From Phytophthora hibernalis (lineage: Eukaryota; Oomycota; Peronosporomycetes; Peronosporales; Peronosporaceae), in the NCBI GenBank assembly GCA_012656075.1, contig JAAKBF010000050.1, positions 124,001-188,000 on the forward strand: a stretch of 64,000 nucleotides of DNA. Reading direction: 5' to 3'. The position numbers and the translations under genes are program-made. Positions 11,348 through 23,389 of this stretch are shown here, piece by piece; the stretch's first letter is position 1, and every line of letters starts with the position of its first letter. A model generated the notes under the pieces. The model did not search any database, was not told where the DNA came from, and saw only the letters and a list, made by a program, of their open reading frames with translations.

Positions 11348-11668
11348 TGCTTTTCGTGAGTTTTTATACTGTCATCGCTGATGCAGTTACATCTACACTG
11401 CAGTCAACATAATTTCGTACGACTTCAATTTTTATCAATACTATCTTAAACTAGACTAATTGACTGAAACAACATGTGACAGCAACCGAAAAGAAGCAGC
11501 CGCGTACATCCAATCACTCCGACTTCGCTGATGAAGGTGCCTGTACACAGCCGCCAAAGCAATTTGGTACGGCATTAATTGGTTTTGAACATATCATCTG
11601 TGTTTGTCTGTCTGTCGCTTGTTTGAAATTCGTCACAATTACAGAAAATTGTTTCCCGAAATTCGCAC

Positions 11669-13600
11669 TATGGTGCCACCCCGGAAGGCTTGGAATTCGA
11701 CACTTGGCATGACTTTGATTTATACTGGAAACAGTACCAGCAAGACAATTTAACATCTTATCGGTGCCGTGAATCATCGACCAGACACCAGTACAACAAG
11801 ACTCACAACAACAACAAGATCCCGCGAAAATTCAGCCATGCTTTTAAGAAATATTCGTGCAAACTGGGATGCCGCCAGAAATCAAGAGGGACAGACAAGC
11901 TAGTTGCGCACAACGATCGATTTCACGGATGTATTGCTGGATTTCGAGCTTCTATCGAGTCGTCGTCCTATTGTGAAGACAAACTTGTGGTCAAGATCTC
12001 GAAAGAGGTGCGTTTAGTTATGTCTTATTCATACCTTTTGCTGACAGCGAAAATCTATTGCAGAAAACATGCCATTGCCACTACTTGAAAAAGGCCCTGT
12101 ATGCTGCTCTCCTAAACACCAACGAGATCATTGACGACAAACTTCTTATGCAATTGGATGGTTTACGGAAACAAAAACTTACACGAAGCAAATTTCCGAT
12201 TTTTTGTCGCGGAAGGCGGGTACGTATTGAGTTCGTCCAAAATTGTAATGATAAACTAATTTTTTAATCGTTTTTGCTGTCTACTAGATATGCCATTTAC
12301 GCCTCAGCAAATTCGAAATTTCTTCAACTCTCCTCTCGGTACATCGACGACTGAAGATCGTTTGAAGGATCTCATAACCGACTTTGTTGGAGACAAGGGG
12401 AACAGCTGCCTTCTTATTCAAGGTGACTGGAATCTTACATCTGGCATTGTAGTCCAAAGTGTTGCCCAAAAGGAAGTTTTCAAGCGCTGGTGTGGCAATC
12501 TCGTACTGGATTGGACTCACAAACTAACAATCTGGGCTACTACCTCGGTTAGTGGTCAAGTTGCGTAACTTCTGCTTGCGTGTGGTGTTAACAGATTCGT
12601 GTTTATATTTTTAGGGAGCTTGATTGTAACATCACCTACTAGGCGTGGGGTATCTGTGCTTGACTTCTTGTGCATTAACCAGCAACAGGAGACGCTCGTG
12701 GAAGTCCTCGAGTACTTCAAGACTAACAACCCGTCGTGGGGTAGTGTGGAGTCTCCTCGTTATAGATAAGGACTTTGCAGAGATGGTTACTTTAAAAACA
12801 GTATTCCCCGATGCAGAAGTACGTTTCATTCCATGCTGTCGTTATATCATTATCTAACTAGATTTTGAATGTGTGTGACCAGATTTACTTATGCAAATTT
12901 CATGCTCTCTCTCAGAGCTTTTCGCCGAATGCTGGGTGGTAAATATTTTGTGTCCCTTGCTAAACGAGCGGAAGTGGAGCGTCATTTTTGTGAAATGATT
13001 CACGCACCATCGTACGAACGATACCGTGGGCGACGGCAGCAATTCATTACGGTCACGTCGCGGATCTCTTCTTCCTTAGTTGGTTACTTTATGCGCTGTT
13101 GGGACAATTGCAGTAGACAGTGGAGCAACTACGTACGTGGAAAGCGCCTTTCTGCGGGTAATAACACAACAAACATAATTGAGGCGTCGTGGAACTAATA
13201 TAAGCATATGTTCGGCAAGAAAACAAGCATGGACAAATGTGTGCGAGGTATCTTCAAGCAGCAGTCATGTGTTCTTCGTGACTTGATGCACTGCGTCGGA
13301 ACGCAAGACCTACACGTACATCGCGAAGAATTTGCAGATGCACAGATTCTTTACCAGATGCGCTAAGCACATATTGTTTTCAACGTGTCTTACATCAATG
13401 GGATCGTAATGTTCTCGCCGGAGAAAGATGGACATGGCATCACAGTCCATGATTTCAGCGATCTATACAAATATGTGGCTTCCTCTAGGTATGGTATCGA
13501 AGTTCTCTGGAAAGCTGCTGCACCATGTACGTGCAATTCGTTTTTTTCGTGTCGACACGTTTACCATGTCAGCATATCTTCAACGTGATGTGCCACCGAA
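11669..13600 (+). pseudogene. MULE-A transposase
   Basis: The N-terminal part (about 11690-12006) has the FDTWHDFDLYWKQYQ signature of FAR1-like DNA-binding regions. GT-AG introns can be placed at about 12007-12063 and 12220-12287. The core follows: a DWTH block near 12510 equivalent to the DATHGTN motif of this family, IDKDFAE near 12765-12790, and NNTTNIIEASW near 13160-13192, holding the three acidic positions. A TAA follows directly (13195-13197). The SWIM finger C-x-C...C-x-H (CTCNSFFSCRH) lies near 13525-13560. Frameshifts are visible near 12520, 12740 and 13490. The ATG at 11669 is in another phase from the first domain, so the start is uncertain. Confidence 0.75.
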
Positions 13601-13619
13601 AGTGTTCATCGTTTAAAGT

Positions 13620-15398
13620 TGCGCAACTTCCCAAACGACCGTCAATGAATGATGCAGCGACGATTGATCAAATCCTTGAGACGACAATACGCAAACTTTC
13701 TGCACTTGGTGATGTTCAAGAAACGCGCGAGCCACCGGTGATGTTGAACGCTGCTAATAGACAAATTTGCTACGTCCAGCTCAAACGTCAACAACAATGT
13801 GATAACCCAGTGCTTTCCGACTGCGAAAAGTATAACATTGAACACGCCGAGCTGTCGCCACTCGTAGATGCGATGTAGCGTCTCCCGTCACACAAACTTT
13901 ACGAGTGTTTTTCCGACCTGCGTCAAATCGCTGATGTGTTCAAGCAAAAGTCGAAGTTTATTGGCGAACCCGACCTTAGCAGTGATGAGGTTGATGACGA
14001 TCTCGAATGCGATGTACTGTATAATGATGTCAACCGAGATGAGAGTGACGATGATCTCGACAGTGGTGTATTGCGATAGCGTCGAATTTGTTGAGTTTGG
14101 TCAATCTTCATCTAGTGAAACGGTCGGGCTGTTCGATTCCGAGCATACAAGCTGTGTATCATTCGACGGGTTAATTGACCATCCCTCACAAGTGACTCAA
14201 CCCGATGTTGAAATCTCCGACACAACACAAGAATTGCTCCAAAGACCGAATGAGTGCACTGGACTAGATTCTGGTACAGCAGCAGCAAGCTCGGCAGCTG
14301 ATGAGTCATCACCGACAAAGCCTACTTCGTCCAAACGGGTTGGATCGCTTACTAGAAAACCTGCCGAAGTCACAAGTTTATCTGTATCCGCAGGCGAAGC
14401 TCCACTACGGTCGCCCATTTCACAAGTTGCGCAACTTGGAGCCACTGACATTGTTTCTTTGTCGGTATCTGGCGTTAATGTTATTAAATTGCATCATGCG
14501 GGTGGATCAGCATTAACGTCACTGCAACTGTCCTGTCGACGTAGAAAAGCTTCAGTGTGCGAGATCATCGATCGATTTCCTGTGCTCTTCGTCGAGCCGT
14601 ACTTACAGACAGCCAGAGGTGATAATGCGGATACCACCACCAAGCTACAACTATTTAATACCGCGAAAACGTTTTACTAACATCACCAGTTCACTAACTA
14701 ATTGGAAAGCTGCGCACGCCGAGGCGAATAAATCAAGAAAAATGCGCAAGGTGCGTATTTCTGTTGTTGATTAGCAGTCGTAGAGGACTAACGAAATTTT
14801 GTGCTTAGGAGATACGCTGACGTGGTGAAGCAGATATATGATGTTCAGGATATCATCAAAATTTATCAAGAGGACATTGCGTGAGTTCGCAGAGATTGAT
14901 TCCATCATGTATGCGCAGAATTCCCGTTGCATGACTCCTCGTGCATGCCTTCCATCTCTCAAATAGCCGAGCAAGTTGCGCAACTGCTGGCGGAACACGA
15001 AAGTTTTCATTTTACGTAAACGCCGCAGGAAGTGGTGGATTAGTACAGCTGATCGATGTCGTGGGTCGTATCACAGGAAAAACCAGATTGAGTGATGCGG
15101 CCATGCGCTGTGCTCTGCAAAATCTCTGCTCCCATCAGAAGACGCGGTGTTTCGCCGTTGATCCCATTCACGTGGAAGTTGGCAAGCTGGTATTCACAGC
15201 AAAGAAGATGACGGAGTATTCGCACATTACTGTGCCTGATTACATGCGATCGTTGAAACACTATCTTTGCAGATTGTAAGCCTTACCCCAACGGGTTCCG
15301 AAAACGAGAAATTCGAAGTGAATACCGGTACGTTCGAGATTACGTGGGTCCTCTATGATCCGCTTGGTGCAAAGACCAATCTCAATATGCTGAGAAAA
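13620..15398 (+). pseudogene. MULE-A linker and Ulp1-like protease remnant
   Basis: After the SWIM finger the frame continues in Ser/Thr/Glu-rich sequence (13525-13878, then 13868-14680), a probable disordered linker. From about 15045 the frame reads GKTRLSDAAMRCALQNLC, matching the position and style of GRLSDVTMVTLIQKLF in MULE-B, where an Ulp1-type (C48 peptidase) signature follows. A TWVLYDP block at about 15340-15358 corresponds to the LLLYDP strand of MULE-B. The catalytic Cys region is not visible; a 44-bp duplication interrupts the frame here. Confidence 0.5.
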
Positions 15399-15442
15399 AT
15401 GATCCGCTTGGTGCAAAGACCAATCTCAATACGCTGAGAAAA
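15355..15442 (+). repeat. 44-bp tandem duplication
   Basis: Two adjacent copies (15355-15398 and 15399-15442) begin ATGATCCGCTTGGTGCAAAG and differ at one or two bases. The unit length is not a multiple of three, so it shifts the MULE-A frame. Confidence 0.9.
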
Positions 15443-15699
15443 AGTGCGACTAGTGAACGCACACACTTATTTCGTGAAGGAGGGACAGGCAGGGCGCTCT
15501 GGCGGCGTGGCGACCCGGGATCGTGTAGCGGCATGTCTTCGCGTCGGACTGGCATCGGTTGCACGAGTCATGGCGGCCTGAAAAAATTCTGGAACCACGT
15601 TCACAGAGGTATGTACAACGTTACTACCTAATGAAATGTCGGTACTTTTAACAGTTAAATATCAAAACCTCTATTTTTGTACTGATGTGTAGCCACTTG

Positions 15700-17100
15700 A
15701 GTCAAACCGTGGAGGGCAAAGCAAGTACTCATCACCGAAGCTCCGAGGAATAATCCGCGAATTCGTTATTCAGGAGAATGAGGCAACACGCCCGATCACC
15801 GCTCAACTAATTGCCAATTACGTAGCAAACACCATGGGCAAGAAGAACAAAATTCCTTTGCGAAGCATGCGGCGTCTGCTTCGACGCATGTTTTTCACAT
15901 CCGCGGCAAAAACCGCAACTTTCTCGCTGAAAGGAAAATTATGTTGCGTTTAGAGCAACATATCTTCAGAAGAAGCTCGCTAATCAAGATTCCAACAACA
16001 ACCCGGTACGACCGGAGGTTTTTCTGGACGAGTCGTACGTCAACGTCAATCATGTTGCCAATAAAACATGGTTGACGGAAGACAAAGTACGCAAAACAAA
16101 AAGTGGTAAAGAGCCGAGGTGAGTTGTATATTTTATTATGTGACAAGACGATACTAATATTTTTTTCAAATTGTATTGTGCAAGAATTGTAATGGTAGCT
16201 GCAGGAATAATTACTTGTGATGCGAATGCTCACGACGGGGTTGCCACACGTTCACAGGACGACATCCATGGCACTTTCGTTAAAGGATCGATCGAACATT
16301 GGAACTCAGCCTCAAAAAAAGGATAGGGGTCGATCCTACGGACTATCACGGTAATTTTGATTCTGACATGTTTGAAAAATGGTTTTCAAATTTGTGTGCA
16401 GTTCTCGAAAACGAATACGGGTCAGGTCATATTCACATGGACGTCGCTTCTTACCACAAGAGACTCACGAATCCTACACCGAACAAGTCCTGGAGAAAGG
16501 CGAAGATACAAGCATGGCTGACTGAGCACGGTTCGTTCAAAAATTATTGTACATTTATTATCTTTTCTGCGAATATTATTTTGATACAATATGTTAGGTA
16601 CGATGGAAAAGATGTCATTGCTCAACTGCTTGTTCGAGTACAGCCTCACCGACCAGCACCGATATACGCAACACAGACGATCGCAAAGGAGAACGGCCAC
16701 ATGGTGTATTTCACGCCCCCATACCATCCCGGACTCCAACCAATTGAGATGGTATGGGGGTTGATGAAAATCGAATTGCTTTTGACCGTTCAAACAATGC
16801 TAAGGAACTCGATGACAAGGTGGACGTAGCTTTTACCAAGGTGGAGGATGATAATTGGCAGAAGTACTACCGCCGTGTTCAACGATTTGAAGACAAATAC
16901 CTGGAAGCACTGGATAAGTGCAATCTTATCAGCGATGCGGAAGAATCCGGCGAGGTAGATGGGTACAGTAGCAGCGAACATGGCAAGAAGAACGGAAGGA
17001 GGAACAGAAAGATGAAGAGCATGGACAAGGTGAAGGTGGTGAAATCGGGCAGGGACTCCAAGATGACGGGAATCGAGACGCCGACGAAGTCGTCATGTAC
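15700..17100 (+). pseudogene. Tc1/IS630-type transposase (DDE_3)
   Basis: Helix-turn-helix-like sequence comes first (ITAQLIANYVANTMGKKN, about 15800-15855). The catalytic core has FLDESYVN (first D, about 16021-16045), HMDVASYHKR (second D, about 16435-16465) and PYHPGLQPIEMVWG (glutamate, about 16720-16760), the DDE_3 pattern. A GT-AG intron fits about 16118-16185 and another about 16530-16600. Just after the last motif the frame shifts, and the tail (NWQKYYRRVQRFEDKYLE and an acidic/Lys-rich end) continues in another phase to about 17100. Frameshifts also occur near 15900-15960 and 16310. TIRs were not found. Confidence 0.8.
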
Positions 17101-18030
17101 TGTTTTTAGCATAACTACAAAAATTAATATGATGCTTCGTCCCATCTACGTAGCTGTTGAACGCTGTTGTATCAACTTCGATGGCTGCTCGCAAAAAGCC
17201 AGATGTTTTGAGATCCAGCCAATCAGATCCAAATATAATTGGACTATCCCCGCAATCAAAACTGGCGGGGTTTACTCGCAGTAGAGACCCCATTTGTGGC
17301 CAAACGACTGAAAATTACTTAATTTGGACGCCAAAAATGGATGTAAAACCAAATTTTGCACCCTATAGTGACCTCACATAAATAAGAACGCCATCAGATT
17401 TTTGTTAACTGCCCCTAGTGTAGTTGTATCTTCTCCCGTGCCCGGGACAATAGTGTTCCCTACGAGACGAACAAGAATGCTGAGGAAGGGCCAGTCTTGA
17501 AGCGCCTTTGTCGTCTTGACACGCTGGTGTTGGAGATGAATTCGCTAATCACCGACCTGATGAGTTCCACCAATGACCACCTTCAGGACATTAGTATACC
17601 TACACGGACAAGAATCGCGGAGCAAGACACGGGACATCAGGCCGATCAGCCGCCGACGCCGGAACACTCGGCTGTAAAAGAATGGGCCCTACTTTGCGTG
17701 ATGTTATGGCTTCCAGATGAATCGTTGCATCTGTTCAATCCACTGTCAAAATCGACTAAAGCCGAGCATGCTAGTGCTCGAATCACACAGAGCTGATACA
17801 GTATTGCTAAATTGGCCGAGGAAGACGTCGGGCTATTCGAAAAACGAATTGGCGAAACTGACCAGGCTCGGTCCAAGGATCATGTGCTCTCTGTGTGTTC
17901 ACAGTTAGTATGCCAAACACTACATTGTTACCGAGGACTCTGATACTCGTCACACGATCAGTATTGCCATGCTAGGATCTTTCACCAGAAATGATCGCAA
18001 GAACCGTGACAACGTATCTCGCCCTAGCGA
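17101..18030. other. no recognised gene
   Basis: A weak plus-strand frame (17497-17796, continuing out of phase to about 17908) begins with a Leu-rich helical stretch but matches nothing I know. It is probably retroelement debris. Confidence 0.3.
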
Positions 18031-18039
18031 GGATCTACC

Positions 18040-18395
18040 AGTGTATTCTGCCTGTCTGTAGGTAGATAATTAGGAGCTCGTATATTTACTCTGACCTTTT
18101 CGTATATTTTGGTATGACTCGTACTTTTGGTATGGCTAAAGCGTACTTGTTGGTATGAACTCGTTCGTTTTGGTATGACCGAAACGTACTGTTTCGGATG
18201 AACTCGTATTTGTTGTGTTTGAATAAAGAGAGTGGATCGCGCGCCCACCTGGACTTCGATTTTCGACTGCCTTGTTTTTGTACATATCCCTACGATCAGC
18301 GTCCGTCGCCACACTCGCTTTCATCCGTACAGCGTATAGCGTATACTTCGTTGTGTTGCTAGCCAGTCAAATATTTGGGGGAACCGAGGTCGACA
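18040..18395 (+). repeat. LTR relic with TATGA repeats and PBS-like end
   Basis: Four spaced copies of GGTATGA/GGTATGGC followed by CGTAC-like words lie at about 18110-18200. GTGTTTGAATAAAGAG (18217-18232), with AATAAA, is shared with about 9055. The block ends at TCAAATATTTGGGGGAACC (about 18367-18385), which resembles the ATTTGG...GGGAACC junction that often follows oomycete LTRs. Read together this looks like a solo or truncated LTR. The boundaries are inferred. Confidence 0.4.
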
Positions 18396-18691
18396 GGCCG
18401 CTGGAATGCAGATGCGGGGCGCACGGCGCAGAAGCGCAAGCAGCACGCAACAGCGACCGATGATAGCGACAGCGAGCAAGGTAGTGACGCCGAGTGAACA
18501 CTCCCGGCCGAAGTGCCGCACATAACTCAATCGGACACACCAAGCCGGATCGACACGCTAAGTGTGCCCAGTGTTCACGAAGATGAAGATCGCACGGCCA
18601 CGCAAGGTAACGCGAACGACGATGGCGCTCCCGCCATGACAGACTCGTCATCAGTGACTGCAACAGACCTCCGCTAAAGCGCACTCAGTTC

Positions 18692-20875
18692 GACTCCTGG
18701 GAGGAGTTCCACGAGCACTTGGCCGAGTACATGACGCAAACCTACCAGGCTCGTGTTACGTTTAAGCGTGACAAACGATCATACTTACGTTGTGTTGTGT
18801 ATATAGAGCTTCCGCGTTCAGATGAACAACAAGGTCGAAGAGCGCAACAAGAAAATCAAGAAGTCCAGGTCGATTGCCCCATTAGTTCCTGAGGAGTGGG
18901 GTCTCTACAACAAGACGCTCCTCTGCACGCACGCCGGTACCTTCAAGTCGAGGGGCAAGGGAAAAATACCGCGTCAGGAGACCCAAGACACCAAGTGTAC
19001 CGCACAGGTATGTGTTTCAATCCGATGGGCATAGATGGTTCTGGATGGGTTCAGGTGGGCCCGGATTGTCTCAAGTGTGATTGTATGTGATCAGATGGAA
19101 TTAATTGGGCTACGAGTGTCTAAACCGATTTCCAGTTGTGCTCTACAGGTTATCGCGTGTGTACGAGTGGTCAATGGTCGGGCAGACGACCCAGTCTTCG
19201 CACTGTGTATTACGACAACCAAACTTCATCATAATCACCCGCTGGAAAGAGTCAAGTATGAGCAGTATCCAGCCGTACAGACAGCCATGTCGTCCTCCGT
19301 GCACGAGACCGCCAACGAGTTACGCAACGCTGGGGCGGAGAAAAAGAGCATCCTGCAGTACATCCACGACGACTCGGAATGTAACATGGGCATTCGTGAT
19401 GTACACAATCTGGTGCGGCGGTTAAAAGAGCGAGACGCGTCGTCGAGTTCCAGCGCACAGCGCTTAAATCAGTGGATGAATGAGTTCTGTCAGGAACCAG
19501 GCAATATTGGACGCATTTTCGTCGATACCGTGCAGGAAAAGATGAGCAGAATTATGGGTCGTACATCAAAATAAGCTGGTTTTTAACTACGCGATGTTTC
19601 ACTATGTAGAGAATCGCTACCCGTATTACACTACATACCAAACTCATCCGCGAAATGTTGCATCACTTTCCTGAGGTTATGCTGATAGATGCCACGCATG
19701 GCACGAACGAGCCCAAGTATAAGATATTCTCCTTCATAGTGCACGTTCGGGAAAGGGCAATTTGTACAGCATGCTGTCCTTCAGAATGAGCGGGTCTCTA
19801 CCCTACTTACCTCCTTAGAGGAGTTCAAATCCAACCCTCCGGCATGGTCCTAGCTACAGTGTGTCATCGTTGACAAGGATTTTACTGAAATAACCGTTCT
19901 GAAACGCTGCCAGATGTGGTGATTCTACTTTGCCAGTTTCACGTCATTAAGTACCTACGGGAGCAAGTTGCATCGGCTGACTACGCGCTATCGTCGCGAC
20001 AAAAGGCACAGCTCTGCAGTATGGTGTCACTTATGGTATACGCAAAGACGGAGCAAGGATTTTCGAAGCACCCAGCCTACATGCGTCACATTTTGTCGTT
20101 TGGATCACGGCCAGCTGCACAAGACAACGACTTAGAGCAACCTTCTACCAGCTTGGGTGGGCAATCTGTTGGGTTGGATAGTGAAGTGACCATCTCTCCC
20201 CATCTGGATGGACACGTGGTCATTTGTGACCGTCTCACACTCATAAATTCGCACCCTTTCGAGATGTACTTTGTCAAGAATTGGGATAGCTGCAAGGCAA
20301 TGTGGTGTTCATGTAAACGTCAAAACGCAGTGACGCTAGGCAACAACACAAATAACCGGCTTGAGGCTTCGTGGAAGCAGCCAAAGACACAATGAGTCGA
20401 ACAATGGGTCTAAACGAGTGTGTCGCCTCCATCATGTACTACCAGAGTCGGAACGAGAGCAGCTTTGTAGCCCGTTCAGCCAAGATTTGTAGTGTTCACA
20501 ACAGCAAGTACGACCGCGAGATGACACTCGTAGCAAACCTCGCGAGTGAGCACGAATGTGAGCTTATCTACGAGCAGTACACGTACGTTGTCAGCGGACG
20601 TGCGTTACTCGTTCTTCGAGGCCGTACCTGGGATAATTTCTATCAAAAACATGGCAGATGATGCCGACGCTTCTGATGAGTCTGGTGTGGAGTACTCTGT
20701 GAACAAGCTGAACTGGGACTGTTCGTGCCTCTTTATGACGACCCGTTTGATCCCGTGAAGACACGTGTTTTACCTTCGCAAGGCCCTAGGCATGAAGGTC
20801 GTCATTCCTACTCAGCTACTACCGGCGAGATGGTTGCTGGCGTCGCTTCAACATGCGCCCTCCATGGATAATGTG
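18692..20875 (+). pseudogene. MULE-B transposase
   Basis: The start has FDSWEEFHEHLAEYMTQTYQ (about 18692-18750), then an intron ending TATATAG near 18806, and Cys/His-bearing FAR1-like sequence to about 19010. A second intron covers about 19010-19150. HHNHPLERVKYEQYP and DVHNLVRRLK follow. The core has MLIDATHGTNEPKYKIFSF (about 19680-19738), the IVDKDFTEI block (about 19865-19890), and NNTNNRLEASWKQ (about 20341-20382), with the expected three acidic residues. The SWIM finger (CSCLFMTTRLIP-stop-RH, about 20719-20763) has its third cysteine codon replaced by TGA. Frameshifts occur near 19740, 19900, 20385 and 20650. Confidence 0.8.
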
Positions 20876-21079
20876 TGGGTCAGTTCGTTTGCGGTGGGAA
20901 AGGTATTGTGGGATGAGAGCAACCCGTGGAGGCTATAATCGAAAGTACCGAGAAGCTCAGCAGACCGCGATTACAATTGCTGCGACCATGGATATGCCTC
21001 AATATCGCTCGGCACTACAGGCACTTCAACAAATAAGAAACCTCTTTAAGCGTGGGGAGCGAGCTGTCAACTAAACACA

Positions 21080-22470
21080 TCCCAAACCACGGGAATGGCG
21101 CTGATCGGGAGACAGCCTGTCGCGCAAACGAGGAGTCGTCCGAAGTGCTGATTGACATTGGTGTTGGTGAGTGTGAAAAAGACACACTAGCTTAACAGCC
21201 GTGACCACCAGAGACAGAGCCACCAGGGAAGGACCCCCTAGATACGGACCCTCCGGCAACGGAGCTCGTGTCGCAGACACATACCGACCGCGGCTACAGT
21301 GGAGACTAGCGTGCCCATGGCAAGCCCACCTGAAATGGAGACTGCGCCATCCCGTCAAAGCCCGTCACCATCTGAAATGGTCAATACACCATCTGAGATG
21401 GGCACTGCAACACAAAGAGTGGGGTCCGCACCATCTGAGTTATGCGAAGAACCGTCTGACACTGGTTTGCAACTAGTGCCTCTAGCGCAAGATGACGATA
21501 ACTTTCAAGTCGTTTCGCCCCAAAATCAGAGGGCGCCCGAAAATCAAGCCCTCCATAGCCAAAAAAGAAATTTGGCAGTGGCAATGGCCCAAGAGGACTC
21601 CGAAATGCACAGCATAAACTTGAGCGTAGCCATCATTGCTGATGTATTGGCGGGTGATCCGACATACGCAGCAGATACACTCAGCAAGTTCAAAGTGTTT
21701 GTATTCGAGAAGAAGGTGAAGCCTCCCGTGGCAATGCAACTAACAAAACGGCCAGCTAGCAAGCCCATCGTACCGGCTGACAAAAGTGTGAGGGTCTTTG
21801 CGAAGGGTTTGCTTCGGGAATGCGATGAAAATGGGGTGAGGCTGCAAGGGAAACACGCAGGTCTAGCCGAACGCGATGTCGCTGTAGATATACCTGCCAT
21901 TGGTATATTTAGAACCAGTACATTCGCCACTATGAAGCAATACCACCGCGCCATAACGACAGTCCGGAACATCGAAGGCGCCCAAAGTGGCATCCGCAGT
22001 GGTCTTCACTCTAGACATTGACGCCGCCTTTCACACGAAAGAAGACCCAGACCTCTGCTCCAAGTTACAGGGCCTTAGACTGCTGACAAATGAGGTAACA
22101 CTCGCTATGTTACCTAACGCTGCTCTTATTCTCACATAGTCGAATGATGCTATGCAAAGATGGAAGCACTTGATCTATCTGCCAAAGGTCGCCTTAGCGA
22201 CGTTACGATGGTCACGTTGATTCAGAAGCTGTTCAATGGCATTCCAAACGTGATCTCAGTGAGCCCTAACTTGATCGGCGTCGCCGACGACTACGGAATA
22301 GTGACAGATGAAACAGAGATCTCTGCTGTCTTTTGGAACGTCAGATGAGCGCGTTCTCATCCCTGTAAACTGCAACGGTAACCACTGGTGTAGCATTATG
22401 ATCGACCTTTCGAAGAAGACGCTGCTCCTCTACGACCCAATCGAGTCGTCATACAAGCACTGTACGTGCT
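21080..22470 (+). pseudogene. MULE-B linker and Ulp1-like protease
   Basis: A low-complexity Pro/Ser/Glu linker (about 21299-21500) leads into a structured region (21500-22020). The sequence then reads GRLSDVTMVTLIQKLF (about 22188-22236), and after a frameshift VLIPVNCNGNHWCSIMIDL...LLLYDP (about 22349-22442). The H-W pair with following strands is the signature around the catalytic His of Ulp1/SENP (C48) proteases. Ulp1-type proteases cleave SUMO or related modifiers, and some MULE families are known to carry one. The Asp and Cys parts of the triad are missing because the element is cut at about 22470. Confidence 0.65.
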
Positions 22471-22474
22471 GCGG

Positions 22475-22915
22475 CTAAAAATCCTGGGGCTGATTCCGAG
22501 TGGTTTGACAAATGGTTACCGAGTCCAAGCTTGATGGTTGAGAGCGAAAGCATCGTCCAGCTCGAACAAAACCGTTCGAAAATCGTCGACCGAGTAGGAG
22601 GAACAATTTGAATGCGTGTGTAGACCTAGAGTGTTCCCGTAGTTTTCCACATAGTATTTTTACCAACTCGTTCCAAGGGCGGGCTTTAAATGGCCTGTTC
22701 CGGGCTATGTCAGCCGGATGACACGGCTAACCCCAAGGTGGGGGTACACGCATGAGATACAGGTCAATAGACGTTGCATGTTCGTGAACCGCCGGAGTCC
22801 AGCAACCCGATAAATCGTCGACTAGTAAAATAGAAAGTTGCCACTTGATATGAATAATCTCATTCCACCACGCAGATGGATTGTCATATAGCTCGAGGTT
22901 GCACATCTGCATAAT
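22475..22915 (-). pseudogene. pogo-like DDE_1 transposase fragment
   Basis: Minus-strand reading gives LLVDDLSGCWTPAVHEHA (about 22770-22830), then after a gap CHPADIARNRPFKAR, then WVKILCGKLREH. This matches, in the same order, LLLDDFSGHWTDEVVEYA...QPADSTWN...W in the complete pogo-like element at 42778-44706. The second and third catalytic Asp positions are present. The fragment interrupts MULE-B. Confidence 0.65.
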
Positions 22916-23290
22916 CCCCTTTTTCTTTTTCCCGACAAAAATGCAGAAGCCGCGTCGCTTCTCTCAGTTTTATTGGTCGCCGCCCGGCACAGTAGAGCGT
23001 TTAGACTACAACACCGAAAACGGTGGATATTTTTGGCCTTCGGAATCGCCTAGTAGCATTGCAGATACGTGCTCTTTATCTTTTCTGCCGTGGTGCTCCC
23101 ATACTGTCTTCTCACCTCGCGCAGGGTTAATCGAACTCTGATGTAAATACTTAACAATACACCTTTTAGACATCAGTTACAAATTATTACTCAGGGTATT
23201 AGTCGTATTGCAGTAGTTTCTTACCGATTTGAACAGCAATAAATACTTTGGAAGTGATTGCTGAAACCATCTAAGCAAGTCGGACTTGGA
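22916..23290. other. no recognised gene
   Basis: AT-rich sequence with no convincing frame; possibly the upstream part of the antisense pogo fragment or the outer end of MULE-C. Confidence 0.3.
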
Positions 23291-23389
23291 TCAGTGTATT
23301 GGTCTTAACCAACTTTATTCACTCCACTCATTTCAATTTTGTTTTGGTAGTGGGGGTGAGCACGTGGAACATTACTGGGCCAACTGTAT

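Larger units (their letters stand above)
11669..15442 (+). mobile_element. MULE-A: FAR1/SWIM/Ulp1-type Mutator-like element (decayed)
   Basis: The segment holds, in order, a FAR1-like DNA-binding region, an RNase-H-fold transposase core, a SWIM zinc finger, a variable linker and an Ulp1-like protease remnant. MULE-B and MULE-D in this window have the same order. The relation to ZSWIM1/ZSWIM3-like proteins is from knowledge of those families. TIRs were not found. Spliceosomal introns interrupt the coding part. Confidence 0.75.
18692..22470 (+). mobile_element. MULE-B: FAR1/SWIM/Ulp1-type Mutator-like element
   Basis: Same domain order as MULE-A: FAR1-like region, transposase core, SWIM finger, linker, Ulp1-like protease. 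The right end is cut at about 22470, where an antisense pogo-type transposase fragment begins. TIRs were not identified. Confidence 0.78.

Noticed and set aside
16422..16793. Minus-strand 123-codon frame
   Set aside because: Exact shadow of the Tc1-type transposase core on the other strand.
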